In this document: positions 14,536 to 22,489 of the stretch, one piece after another
How positions within the stretch are numbered: the first letter of the stretch is position 1
How the letters are laid out: each line of letters starts with the position of its first letter
From: Streptomyces sp. WAC 04229
Lineage (GTDB): Bacteria > Actinomycetota > Actinomycetes > Streptomycetales > Streptomycetaceae
DNA length: 39,289 bases
NCBI RefSeq assembly: GCF_003947455.1
Contig: NZ_QHJH01000057.1
Span: 1-39,289 of the forward strand
Direction of reading: 5' to 3'
Made by a program: the position numbers and the translations under genes
Notes under the pieces: generated by a model
Told to the model about the DNA's origin: nothing
The model's input: the letters and a program-made list of their open reading frames with translations, nothing else
Databases searched by the model: none

Positions 14536-16803
14536 ATGCGGAACCGAGACACACGGGTGCGGGGCATAGCCGCACGGGCCGGCGGCTGGAGCGCCAGACA
14601 CCGATGGGCCGCCGTCGGCATCTGGATGCTGTTCGTCGTCCTCGCGATGGGGCTCGGGTCTGCGGCCGGGCGGGTCGACGTCAAGGACAGCGACCAGATG
14701 GGCGGCGAGACGCACACCGCCGCGCAGATCGTCGAGGACGCCGGGATCGAGGAGCCGGCCGGTGAGTCCGTCCTCGTCCAGACGAAGGACGGCGGCCTCA
14801 AGGCGACGGACGCCGACTTCCGGGCCGCGGTCACCGCGGTCGTCACGGCGGTGGAGGGGACCGGACAGGTCACGGGGGTGACCTCCCCGTACGAGGCCGG
14901 GACGATCTCGAAGGACGGCCGCAGCGCGCTGGTGCGGTTCGACATGCGCGGCGAGGCGGACACCGCCGGCGAGCGGGTCGAGCCGGTGCTGAACGCCGTC
15001 GCGAACGTCCAGAAGGAGCACCAGTCGCTGCGGATCGAGGAGATCGGCGGCGCCAGCATGATGAAGACGTTCGACGACGCGTTCGGCGACGACTTCAAGA
15101 AGGCCGAGTACTCGGCGGTACCGGTGGCGCTCGGCATCCTTCTCGTCGCGTTCGGGGCGCTGGTGGCGGCGCTGGTGCCGGTGGCGCTGGCGATCACCGC
15201 GATCATCGCGACGATGGGTCTGATGGCCCTGGTGAGCCACTTCCAGCCGATGAGCGAGACCGCCAACTCCGTGATGCTGCTGGTCGGTCTTGCCGTCGGC
15301 GTCGACTACTGCCTGTTCTACCTGCGGCGTGAGCGCGAGGAGCGCGCCGCGGGCCGGGACGCGCAGACCGCGCTCAGGATCGCCGCCGCCACCAGTGGCC
15401 GGGCGATCGTCGTCTCCGGTGTCACGGTGTGCGTGGCCATGGCGGGCATGCTGTTCACGGGCATCGCCGAGTTCGAGGCGATGGGCCTGGCCTCGCTGAT
15501 GGTGGTCGCGGTCGCCATGGTCGGCTCGGTGACGGTGCTGCCCGCGCTGCTGTCGCTGCTGGGCGACCGGGTCGAGAAGGGCCGCCTGCCGTTCCTGCGC
15601 CGGCGCCGCAAGGGCGGCACCTCCGAGGGCAGCCGGTTCTGGACGGCGGTCCTGAACCGCGTCCTGGCCAAGCCGCTGCTCGCCGCCGTGGTGGCGACGG
15701 GTGCGCTGCTGGCCGTGGCCGCGCCGGCGATCGGCATGAAGACGGAGAACCTCACGCTGGACCAGGAGTTCGGCGACTCGCTGCCGATCGTGCAGACGTA
15801 CAACCGGGTCAACGAGGCGTTCCCCGGCGGGTCGGACCCGGCTGAGGTGGTCGTGAAGGCCGACGACATCAACGCGCCGGAGGTGCGGGCCGCGCTCGCC
15901 GACTTCCGTGAACGAGCGGTGAGTTCGGGTGCCTCGCGCGGACCGGTCGACGTCACGATGCACGACGAGCAGAACGTCGCCCTGGTCTACGTCCCGCTGG
16001 TCGGCGGCTCCGACCAGGACAAGGCGGGCGAGAGCCTCGACAAGCTGCGGGACGAGGTGCGGCCGGCCACGCTGGGCAGGGTCGACGGTGTCGAGGCGCC
16101 GATCACCGGTCAGGTCGCCGGGTCGAAGGACTTCAACGACCAGCTGGTCGGCTCGGTCCTGCCGGTCTTCGTCTTCGTGGTGGTCTTCGCCTTCCTGCTG
16201 ATGCTGCTGTCCTTCCGTTCGCTGACGGTCGCGCTCACCTCGATCGTGCTGAACCTGCTGTCGGTGGGCGCCGCGTACGGCATCCTGGTCGCCGTCTTCC
16301 AGCACGGCTGGGGCGCGTCGCTGGTGGGCGCGGAGGGTGTGGGCGCCATCATCACGTGGCTGCCGCTGTTCCTCTTCGTGATCCTTTTCGGTCTGTCGAT
16401 GGACTACCACGTGTTCGTGGTCTCGCGGATCCGCGAGGCGCGGCTGCGCGGGCGGAACACGGCGGACGCGATCCGGCACGGGGTGGTCACCACGGCGGGG
16501 GTCGTCACCAGTGCGGCCGTCATCATGGTCGCGGTGTTCGCCATCTTCGGGACGCTGTCCATGCAGTCCATGAAGCAGATGGGCGTGGGCCTGGCGGCGG
16601 CGGTGCTGATCGACGCGACGATCATCCGGGGTGTCCTGCTGCCGGCCGTGATGTCCCTGCTCGGTGAGCGCAACTGGTACCTGCCGAAGTGGCTGCACCG
16701 GCTCCCGGACCTCACCCACGACGAGGCGCCCGAGGCGATCGCGACGACGGTCCGCGACGACGAGGGCGAGCGCGGGGAGCGGGGTGAACGGGTGGGGGTG
16801 TGA
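14536..16803 (+). CDS. MMPL/RND family transporter
   Basis: A 755-residue MMPL-type transporter with two repeats of six spans. Each repeat starts with a single span and an extracytoplasmic loop (about 45-190 and 410-540), followed by five clustered spans. The proton-relay Asp-Tyr pairs are present as VDYCLFY (Asp257) and MDYHVFV (Asp623), equivalent to those of MmpL3. Actinobacterial relatives export lipids, siderophores or antibiotics. ATG at 14536 follows GGGGGG with a ten-base gap; ATG at 14518 is a possible alternative adding six residues. The C-terminal tail is charged and low-complexity. It is divergent from the MFS gene and convergent with mgt, from which a strong terminator separates it. 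Confidence 0.9.
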   Translation: MRNRDTRVRGIAARAGGWSARHRWAAVGIWMLFVVLAMGLGSAAGRVDVKDSDQMGGETHTAAQIVEDAGIEEPAGESVLVQTKDGGLKATDADFRAAVTAVVTAVEGTGQVTGVTSPYEAGTISKDGRSALVRFDMRGEADTAGERVEPVLNAVANVQKEHQSLRIEEIGGASMMKTFDDAFGDDFKKAEYSAVPVALGILLVAFGALVAALVPVALAITAIIATMGLMALVSHFQPMSETANSVMLLVGLAVGVDYCLFYLRREREERAAGRDAQTALRIAAATSGRAIVVSGVTVCVAMAGMLFTGIAEFEAMGLASLMVVAVAMVGSVTVLPALLSLLGDRVEKGRLPFLRRRRKGGTSEGSRFWTAVLNRVLAKPLLAAVVATGALLAVAAPAIGMKTENLTLDQEFGDSLPIVQTYNRVNEAFPGGSDPAEVVVKADDINAPEVRAALADFRERAVSSGASRGPVDVTMHDEQNVALVYVPLVGGSDQDKAGESLDKLRDEVRPATLGRVDGVEAPITGQVAGSKDFNDQLVGSVLPVFVFVVVFAFLLMLLSFRSLTVALTSIVLNLLSVGAAYGILVAVFQHGWGASLVGAEGVGAIITWLPLFLFVILFGLSMDYHVFVVSRIREARLRGRNTADAIRHGVVTTAGVVTSAAVIMVAVFAIFGTLSMQSMKQMGVGLAAAVLIDATIIRGVLLPAVMSLLGERNWYLPKWLHRLPDLTHDEAPEAIATTVRDDEGERGERGERVGV

Positions 16804-16822
16804 GCGGCCCTCCACCACCACT

Positions 16823-16865
16823 GCCGCGGGCCCGCCGGTTCCTCCGGGACCGGCGGGCCCGCGGC
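16823..16865. terminator. Bidirectional terminator between MMPL and mgt
   Basis: A perfect 17-base stem, GCCGCGGGCCCGCCGGT (16823-16839) and ACCGGCGGGCCCGCGGC (16849-16865), with a nine-base loop lies between two convergent genes. It should act on both transcripts. Confidence 0.85.
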
Positions 16866-16883
16866 GTGCTGTGCCGGGTGCGG

Positions 16884-18086
16884 TCATGCCCTGGCGGCGG
16901 CCACTCGCTCCTCGATCAGGTCGGCGGCCCGCCGGGTGCCGCCCTCGTGGGCCATCCCGCCCTGGATCTCCTTGAGGCGCCGGGCCACCTCCGGGTCGTC
17001 TACCAGGGCGAGGGCGGCGGTGCGCAGCGCTTCGGCGGTGGCCTCCTCGGTGTCGAGCTGCCGGGCGACACCGAGCCCCTGGAGCATGCCGGCGTTGCCG
17101 AACTGGTCCGCGGCCTGCGGTACGGCGATCATCGGCGTGGCGGTCGCCAGGCCCTCCTGACTGCCACCGGCGCCCGCATGGGTGACGAACAGGTCGGCCT
17201 GCTGGAGGACCGCCAACTGCGGTACCCAGGAGCGCACTTCCACGTTGTCCGGCACCTCGCCCAGCTCGGCCGGGTCGACGTGCCGGCCGATCTGGAGCAC
17301 CGTGTGCCAGCCCGGCAGCTCACCGAAGGCCTTGACGCACTCCCGATAGAAACCGGGCTGCTTGGTGAACGCGGACCCGAGGGAGACCAGCACGACCTTC
17401 TCCGCGGTCTCGGGGCGCGTCCAGTCGCCCTCGGCGGCCCGGTCGCCCTGGCAGGCGCCGACGAAGGTGTACGTCTTCTCGTCGACCCGCTCGGCGTTGG
17501 GCTGGAGCGCCTTGGGGATCAGCACCAGGGAGCGCTCGGGGCGGCCGACGAAGGGATCGGGGTGCATGGTGATCCCGTTCTCCTCCAGCCAGGCGTGGAA
17601 CCGGGCGTAGTACGCCCGGCCGCGCTCGGTCTTCAGCGGCTCCTCCCACATCGGCTCGCCGACCTCCTGCTCGTACCCCTCCCAGGCGACCATGCAGGGC
17701 GAGAGGGAGACCACGGGCACGTCCCAGCGGTGGCCGAGGACGCGGGCGGTGTAGGAGGCGATGTCGTGCAGGACGAGGTCCGGTTCGTCGCCCTCGTACG
17801 CCGCGGCGATCTGCGGGAGCGACTGGATGGCGTCGTCCAGGAACGGCTCCACGTTGTCCAGCAGGGTGCTCCCCCATGCCTCCGGGTCGGCGTCGGGACC
17901 GGGCAGCGTGCTGTTCCAGAGCTTGGGTTCGGCCCCCGCCTCGGCGACCTTGTCCGCGAGGAGCGGGGGGATCGCGTACGTCACCCGGTGTCCTCGTGCG
18001 ACGAGTTCGCGGATCACCTCCAGGCTGGGGTTCACGTGGCCGTGGGCGGCGATGGAGAACATGGCGATGTGCGCGGGACTGGTCAT
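16884..18086 (-). CDS. mgt: Macrolide glycosyltransferase, OleD/Mgt type
   Basis: A 400-residue GT1-family enzyme that transfers a sugar from a UDP-sugar to macrolides, inactivating them inside the cell. By eye it is strongly similar throughout to OleD of S. antibioticus: HIAMFSIAAHGHVNPSLEV at the N-terminus with catalytic His15, partner Asp108 in LVLHDIASY, the stretch LPGPDADPEAWGSTLLDNVE, and the donor-binding region THAGAGGSQEGLATATPMIA ending in DQF. ATG at 18086 is the family start. A candidate promoter ends six bases upstream (18093-18122), so the mRNA may be leaderless. It lies 59 bases downstream of erm, the same pairing as lrm-mgt of S. lividans, which confers inducible lincomycin and macrolide resistance. 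Confidence 0.95.
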   Translation of the reverse strand: MTSPAHIAMFSIAAHGHVNPSLEVIRELVARGHRVTYAIPPLLADKVAEAGAEPKLWNSTLPGPDADPEAWGSTLLDNVEPFLDDAIQSLPQIAAAYEGDEPDLVLHDIASYTARVLGHRWDVPVVSLSPCMVAWEGYEQEVGEPMWEEPLKTERGRAYYARFHAWLEENGITMHPDPFVGRPERSLVLIPKALQPNAERVDEKTYTFVGACQGDRAAEGDWTRPETAEKVVLVSLGSAFTKQPGFYRECVKAFGELPGWHTVLQIGRHVDPAELGEVPDNVEVRSWVPQLAVLQQADLFVTHAGAGGSQEGLATATPMIAVPQAADQFGNAGMLQGLGVARQLDTEEATAEALRTAALALVDDPEVARRLKEIQGGMAHEGGTRRAADLIEERVAAARA

Positions 18087-18092
18087 GCGCCG

Positions 18093-18122
18093 ACCGTACG
18101 CGAGACGAGACGTCTCGTGCAA
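18093..18122 (-). promoter_or_regulatory. Candidate mgt promoter with palindromic operator
   Basis: On the minus strand TTGCAC (18122-18117), an 18-base spacer and TACGGT (18098-18093) stand six bases before the mgt ATG, matching a leaderless promoter. The perfect 14-base palindrome ACGAGACGTCTCGT (18105-18118) lies in the spacer and touches the -35, where TetR-like repressors commonly bind. Confidence 0.6.
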
Positions 18123-18145
18123 GCTCTGACGCGCATCTTTCCGGA

Positions 18146-18925
18146 TCACGCCACCAGCTCCTCGTGCAGCCGCAGCCACGCCGCGGGCGGGACCTCGCCG
18201 ACGAGCACGCGCGGGTCGAGCCGTGCGGCCCGGAACGCGGCGTCCACACGCCGGGCCGGGCGGGCCCGCCGCAGGGACGCGTGCAACGAGCCGCCGACCC
18301 CCGAGAAGCCCAGCTCGACCAGGTCGTCCCAGCTCCGGCGGGCGGCACCGGTGAGCAGCGGGGCGGGGCGGCGTTCGAGGCGGAGGATCCCGGCGTCGAC
18401 GCGCGGCACCGGCCGGAAGCGGTACCGGCCCACCCTGCCCAGCAGGCGCCACTCGTGGCACGGCCAGGTCCGGACCGTCAGCAGGGTCCAGCGGCCGTAG
18501 TCACCGGTGCGTCTGCGGGCGTACTCCAGCTGCGTGATCAAGGTGGCGTGGACGAGCGCGGGGGCGGTGAGGCACCAGTCCACGATGTCCGCGGTGCGCG
18601 AGAAGGGCACGTTCCCGGCGACGGCGAACGGGGTGCCCGGCGGCCGCGCCGCGAGGAAGTCACCGGCGACGACGCGGACGTGGGGGGTGTGCGCGAAACG
18701 GGCGCGGAGCGCCGGCAGGAGCCGGGGATCGATCTCGTAGGCGCGCAGTTCCCGGCTGCGGCGGGCCAGCGGCTCGGTGAGGGCGCCCCGGCCGGCGCCC
18801 ACTTCGAGCAGGAGCGGAGGGTGCCGGCTGTCGGGCGCGGCGAGCCGGGCGACGCGCTCGGCGGTGGCGCGGTCGGCGAGGAAGTTCTGCGAGAGCGTGC
18901 GGGCACGCTGGGTGGGGCGGGCCAT
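18146..18925 (-). CDS. erm: Erm-type 23S rRNA adenine-N6 methyltransferase
   Basis: This 259-residue enzyme methylates A2058 of 23S rRNA with S-adenosylmethionine, blocking macrolide, lincosamide and streptogramin B binding. Motifs are ordered as in the KsgA/Erm family: LSQNFL (11-16), EVGAGRGALT (41-50), AYEIDPR (62-68), GDFL (88-91) and the catalytic NVPF (105-108). QNFL with NVPF rather than NLPY favours Erm over KsgA. The resemblance and linkage to mgt fit the S. lividans lrm/erm(O) type, often a monomethyltransferase. The site AAAGGA (18940-18935) is nine bases from the ATG and lies within a hairpin (18936-18992), and a 37-codon leader ORF is upstream, so translational attenuation is likely. 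In the host the pair gives self-protection or intrinsic resistance. Confidence 0.93.
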   Translation of the reverse strand: MARPTQRARTLSQNFLADRATAERVARLAAPDSRHPPLLLEVGAGRGALTEPLARRSRELRAYEIDPRLLPALRARFAHTPHVRVVAGDFLAARPPGTPFAVAGNVPFSRTADIVDWCLTAPALVHATLITQLEYARRRTGDYGRWTLLTVRTWPCHEWRLLGRVGRYRFRPVPRVDAGILRLERRPAPLLTGAARRSWDDLVELGFSGVGGSLHASLRRARPARRVDAAFRAARLDPRVLVGEVPPAAWLRLHEELVA

Positions 18926-18935
18926 GGCCTGCGGT

Positions 18936-18992
18936 CCTTTGTCTTCCGTGGAGGGGGGAGGGCAGCCGAAGGCCCTGACCGGAAGACGAAGG
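18936..18992 (-). promoter_or_regulatory. erm ribosome-binding-site sequestering hairpin
   Basis: In the minus-strand RNA CCUUCGUCUUCCG (18992-18980) pairs with CGGAAGACAAAGG (18948-18936) at 12 of 13 positions. The second arm contains AAAGG of the erm Shine-Dalgarno site. A competing 11-base pairing exists: CCGGTCAGGGC (plus strand 19081-19091, in the leader ORF) with GCCCTGACCGG (18972-18982), which overlaps the first arm by three bases. Confidence 0.7.
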
Positions 18993-19058
18993 CGAAAGGA
19001 GATCGCGGAGGCTCAGCCCCGCCGCGGGTGGGAGACGTGCGTCAGCGCGTGACGTGCC

Positions 19059-19172
19059 TCAGCGGCGGGGGGACCCCGGGCCGGTCAGGGCTCCGGGGCC
19101 ACGACGCATCCTGATGGAGTACGTGCAGCCCCGGCCGAGACCGGAGTTGAAGATCGCGTTGAAAGCTGCCAC
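19059..19172 (-). CDS. erm leader peptide (37 aa)
   Basis: A 37-codon ORF starts with GTG at 19172 and stops at 19059, 133 bases before erm. It opens MAAFNAIFNSGLGRGC and later reads YSIRMRRGPG. AIF recalls the IF-containing stall segment of ErmC-type leaders, and RMR is an R/K-x-R/K macrolide arrest motif. An internal ATG at 19109 gives a 16-residue version beginning MRRGPGALTG. The coding DNA takes part in two pairings: 19081-19091 with 18972-18982, and GCGGCGGGG (19062-19070) with CCCCGCCGC (19017-19025). These features are what a translational attenuator needs; ribosome stalling itself is inferred. Confidence 0.65.
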   Translation of the reverse strand: MAAFNAIFNSGLGRGCTYSIRMRRGPGALTGPGSPRR

Positions 19173-19179
19173 GGAGCTG

Positions 19180-19209
19180 ACGCTAGGCGCCCGCGCGCCG
19201 GGCGGGCAA
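19180..19209 (-). promoter_or_regulatory. Leaderless promoter for the erm leader transcript
   Basis: Minus-strand TTGCCC (19209-19204), an 18-base spacer and TAGCGT (19185-19180) lie seven bases before the leader GTG, so transcription should begin at or next to the start codon. Confidence 0.65.
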
Positions 19210-19267
19210 CGGGTTTCGGCGCGGGCCCCGGTCGCTGGCCCGGACGCGGGCCGCCCACCGCCCGCCG

Positions 19268-20551
19268 TCAGCGCTGGTAGCGGGCGAGTACGAGGTTGCC
19301 GTCCTCCTCCAGCCGCTCGCGCAGCTCGTCCATGCCGATCGCCCCGCTGTAGTACTCCTGGAGCGCGGGGGTGGCCACCTTGTCCTTCCACTCGGGGTAC
19401 CCCCGGACGGACTGCGCGGGTGCCGAGCGCAGGTGGCGGGCGAGCGCGGTGCCGGTGGCCCAGCCCCGCTCGGCCGTGTGCAGGGCGGGGTCCTTCAGCG
19501 CTCGCGTTCCGGTGGGCAGCATCCAGTCGCCGAGGGCCAGGCGCACCATGTTGTCCGGCTGGAGGAGGAAGTCGAGGAAGGCGGCGGCCTCCTTCTTGTG
19601 CGGGGTGTCCTCGGCGATCGACAGGGTCTGCGGGCTGACGCCCTGGGCGAGCCCGTCGGTGCCCGCGGGGGCGGGCAGCACCTGCCAGTCGAAGCCCTCC
19701 GGGGCCTGCTGCTCGATCTGCTGGCGGTAGGAGAAGCCCAGGGGCACCATCGCGTACTTGCCCGCGAAGAAGCCGGGCAGGGTGTCGGAGCCGCCGCTGC
19801 CCAGCGTGTCGGACGAGGCGCTGCGGTCCGTCTCGACCTGGTCGCGGATGGTGCGGGGCACCACCTGGTCGCCCTCCTCGAAGCGGACGGTGACCTTTCC
19901 GTCCGCGTCCCGGTGGAACATCCGGCCGCCGTTGGAGAGGGAGAGGTTGAGCGTCGCGGAGACGGGCTCCTTGAGCGGCCAGGCCACCCCGTATCGGCCG
20001 TCGCCGCCGAGCCGCTTCGTCAACTGCCGGAACTCCGCCCAGGTCCAGGGGTGTTCGGGGGTGGGGATCCGGACGTCCGCCTTTCGCAGCAGGTCGGCGT
20101 TGGCGATCAGCACCCGGGGTTCCTGGAGGAACGGCACGCCGTAAACCCCGTCGTCGAAGGTGACCGTCTCCCAACTGCGCGCGGGGATGTCCGACTTCAG
20201 CCGGTCGGGCAGCAGCTCGGTCAGGTCGGCGAGGTAGCCGCCGTACGCGAAGTCGGCGAGGTCGTCGGAGGCGTCGTGGATGATGTCGGGCGCCTCGCCG
20301 CCCTCGAAGGACGTGAGGAGCTGGTCGTGGACGCTGTCCCAGCTGCCCTGGACGTACTCGACGCGTACGTCCGGGTGGGCGGCGTTCCACTCCCGGACCA
20401 GCTCCTTGTTGGCCTCGACCGACTCCTCCTGCCAGGCCAGCGACTGGAAGCGCAGGGTGATCCGGCCGTCGTCCGCGTCGCCGCCGCCCGAGGTGCAGCC
20501 GGCGAGCAGCAGGGCGAGGGCGACGAGCAGGGTCGCGGTGCGGGTGCGCAT
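19268..20551 (-). CDS. Sugar ABC transporter substrate-binding lipoprotein
   Basis: A 427-residue family-1 extracellular solute-binding protein. Lipobox LAGC gives acylated Cys19 after a short signal peptide. The order ITLRFQSLAWQEE, EWNAAHPDVRVEYVQGSWDSVHDQLLTSF, GEAPDIIHDASDDLADFAYGG and VYGVPFLQEPRVLIANADLL is typical of oligosaccharide- or glycerol phosphate-type binders. It is the last gene of the operon with two permeases; its ATG shares a base with the preceding stop (TGATG). The sugar cannot be named. Glycan-derived oligosaccharides are plausible given the maltodextrin genes 5 kb away, but that is only proximity. Confidence 0.92.
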   Translation of the reverse strand: MRTRTATLLVALALLLAGCTSGGGDADDGRITLRFQSLAWQEESVEANKELVREWNAAHPDVRVEYVQGSWDSVHDQLLTSFEGGEAPDIIHDASDDLADFAYGGYLADLTELLPDRLKSDIPARSWETVTFDDGVYGVPFLQEPRVLIANADLLRKADVRIPTPEHPWTWAEFRQLTKRLGGDGRYGVAWPLKEPVSATLNLSLSNGGRMFHRDADGKVTVRFEEGDQVVPRTIRDQVETDRSASSDTLGSGGSDTLPGFFAGKYAMVPLGFSYRQQIEQQAPEGFDWQVLPAPAGTDGLAQGVSPQTLSIAEDTPHKKEAAAFLDFLLQPDNMVRLALGDWMLPTGTRALKDPALHTAERGWATGTALARHLRSAPAQSVRGYPEWKDKVATPALQEYYSGAIGMDELRERLEEDGNLVLARYQR

Positions 20552-21384
20552 CAGCTCTTCACCGCCCCGGCGAGCATGCCGCCCGTGATCCGCCGCTGGA
20601 TCAGCGCGAAGATCACCAGTGAGGGCAGCGTCGCGAGGAAGGCCGCCGCGGCCAGCGGGCCGAGGTCGGCGACGCCCTCGGCGCCGATGAAGTGGGTGAG
20701 GATCACCGGCAGGGTCTGTTTCTCCGGTGTCTTCAGCAACACCAGCGCGAAGAAGAACTCGTTCCACGCGGTGATGAACGCGAACATGGCCGTCGCCACG
20801 ATCCCCGGCGCGAGCAGCGGCGCGGTCACCGAGACCAGCGTCCGCAGCCGCCCGGCGCCGTCGACCGCCGCCGCCTCCTCCAGCTCGGCCGGTACGGCGC
20901 GGACGTACCCGGCCAGCATCCACAGCGCGAACGGCAGCGACCACACGACGTACACCATCACCAGCCCGGGAACGGAGTTGATCAGTCCGAGGTTCTTCAG
21001 GACCAGGAAGAGCGGGATGATCAGCAGGACGAAGGGGAAGGCCTGGCTGACCACGACCCACCCGGTGGCCGCCCTGGCGAGCCGGCCGCGGCGGCGGGCC
21101 ATGACGTAGGCCATCGGGGTGGCGATCACCACGGCGATCACCGCGGCGCCGAGCGCGGCGAGCAGGGAGTTGAGCGCGGCGTGCAGCAGGGGCTGTTCGT
21201 CGAAGGCCTGCCGGAAGTTGTCGAGGGTGGGGTTCTCCGGGATCCAGGTGGGGTGCAGACTGCCCAGCTCGCGTGGCGGTTTGAACGCGGTGGAGATCAG
21301 CCAGAGGAACGGGAAGGCCAGGAAGACGAGATACGCGAACAGCGCGGCGTACTGGCCGACGCGGGCCGTGGTCGAGGTCCTCAC
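20551..21384 (-). CDS. Sugar ABC transporter permease (MalG-like)
   Basis: A 277-residue permease with six predicted spans. The coupling motif ELEEAAAVDGAGRLRTLVSVTAPLLAPG (EEAAAVDGAG core) is the EAA loop that contacts the ATPase. Length and the N-terminal span followed by a periplasmic loop (ISTAFKPPRELGSLHP) are those of MalG/AraQ-type subunits. GTG at 21384 overlaps the preceding permease stop by four bases (GTGA). It pairs with the longer permease upstream to form the membrane channel. Confidence 0.92.
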   Translation of the reverse strand: MRTSTTARVGQYAALFAYLVFLAFPFLWLISTAFKPPRELGSLHPTWIPENPTLDNFRQAFDEQPLLHAALNSLLAALGAAVIAVVIATPMAYVMARRRGRLARAATGWVVVSQAFPFVLLIIPLFLVLKNLGLINSVPGLVMVYVVWSLPFALWMLAGYVRAVPAELEEAAAVDGAGRLRTLVSVTAPLLAPGIVATAMFAFITAWNEFFFALVLLKTPEKQTLPVILTHFIGAEGVADLGPLAAAAFLATLPSLVIFALIQRRITGGMLAGAVKS

Positions 21385-22328
21385 GCCTCGTCACCTCCCT
21401 TGAGTCCGCCCTTCAGCCGGCCGGCGAGGAAGACGGCCAGCAGGACCGAGATCGCCGCCACCATGACGCAGCCCATCGCCGCCGCGTAGCCGAACTGCCC
21501 GTAGCGGAAGGCTTCCTCGTAGGCGAAGAGCATGGGCAGCCGGGTGCGGCCTCCGGGGCCGCCGTTGGTCAGCACGTAGACCAGGGCGAAGGAGTTGAAG
21601 TTCCAGATGAGGTTGAGCGCGGTGATGGCGAGCGCGATGGGTCTGAGGGCGGGCCAGGTGACCGTGCGGAAGCGGCGCCAGGCCCCGGCGCCGTCGACCG
21701 CGGCGGCCTCGTGCAGCTCGCGCGGGGTGTTCTGGAGCCCGGCGAGCAGGGCCACCGTGGTCTGCGGCATGCCGGCCCAGACGCCGACGACGATGACGGC
21801 GGGCAGGGCGGTGCCGAGGCCGCTGAGCCAGTCGTGTCCGTTGCCGAGGCCGAGGTCGCGCAGCGTCTCGTTGAGGATGCCCGCGTCCGTGTTGTAGACG
21901 AGCCGCCACATGACGCCGACGACGACCTCGGGCATCGCCCAGGGGATGATCGCGAGGGCGCGGGCCAGCCAGCGCAGGCGGAGGTTCTGGTTGAGCAGCA
22001 GGGCGAGGCCGAGTGCCAGCAGGAACTGCGGCACCGTCACCCCGACCGCCCAGACGAGCCCGATCCGGAAGGACTCCCAGAACAGCGTGTCGTGCAGCAG
22101 GTCCTGGAAGTTCAGCGTGCCGATCCACCGGGTGGGCTCGGTGCGGCCGGACTGGGCGTCGGTGAACGCCAGCAGGATGCCGTAGAGCAGCGGTCCGACG
22201 CTGAGCACCAGGATGGGGATCAGCGCGGGCAGCACGAGGAACCAGGCGCCGTGGTCCGGCCCGCGGCGACCCCGCTCCGTGCCGGGCGCACGGCGCGCCG
22301 GTGTCCTCGACTCGGTCACCAATGCCAC
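21381..22328 (-). CDS. Sugar ABC transporter permease (MalF-like)
   Basis: A 315-residue permease, first gene of the operon. A charged N-terminus precedes six spans; the EAA loop reads ELHEAAAVDGAGAWRRFRTVTWPALRP. GTG at 22328 has AAAGGGG eight bases upstream; the GTG at 22319 is less well placed. No ATP-binding subunit is encoded next to the three genes. In Streptomyces the shared ATPase MsiK serves many sugar importers, so this absence is expected. A promoter is proposed at 22367-22395. Confidence 0.92.
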   Translation of the reverse strand: MALVTESRTPARRAPGTERGRRGPDHGAWFLVLPALIPILVLSVGPLLYGILLAFTDAQSGRTEPTRWIGTLNFQDLLHDTLFWESFRIGLVWAVGVTVPQFLLALGLALLLNQNLRLRWLARALAIIPWAMPEVVVGVMWRLVYNTDAGILNETLRDLGLGNGHDWLSGLGTALPAVIVVGVWAGMPQTTVALLAGLQNTPRELHEAAAVDGAGAWRRFRTVTWPALRPIALAITALNLIWNFNSFALVYVLTNGGPGGRTRLPMLFAYEEAFRYGQFGYAAAMGCVMVAAISVLLAVFLAGRLKGGLKGGDEA

Positions 22329-22366
22329 GTAATCAGCCCCTTTGCGCTGCTCGGACGGGCCTCGTC

Positions 22367-22395
22367 ATGGTCGTGAAGTGACCGCGACCCGTCAA
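22367..22395 (-). promoter_or_regulatory. Candidate promoter of the sugar ABC operon
   Basis: Minus-strand TTGACG (22395-22390), a 17-base spacer and GACCAT (22372-22367) would start transcription about 30 bases before the first permease. Confidence 0.5.
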
Positions 22396-22489
22396 GAGCC
22401 CGCGCATCCGCTCCCACCTGTGCGAATGCGACACTGGCCGACGGACGGCGGGAACCCGGCGGACATGACGGACACGGAGGCGTACGACG

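Noticed and set aside
14386..16887. An 833-codon minus-strand frame opposite the MMPL gene
   Set aside because: His/Arg/Asp-rich low-complexity translation; the plus strand encodes a clear 12-span MMPL transporter.
18146..18925. KsgA (16S rRNA dimethyltransferase) instead of Erm
   Set aside because: QNFL and NVPF, the adjacent Mgt gene and the leader/attenuator all fit Erm; KsgA normally has NLPY and lacks such regulation.
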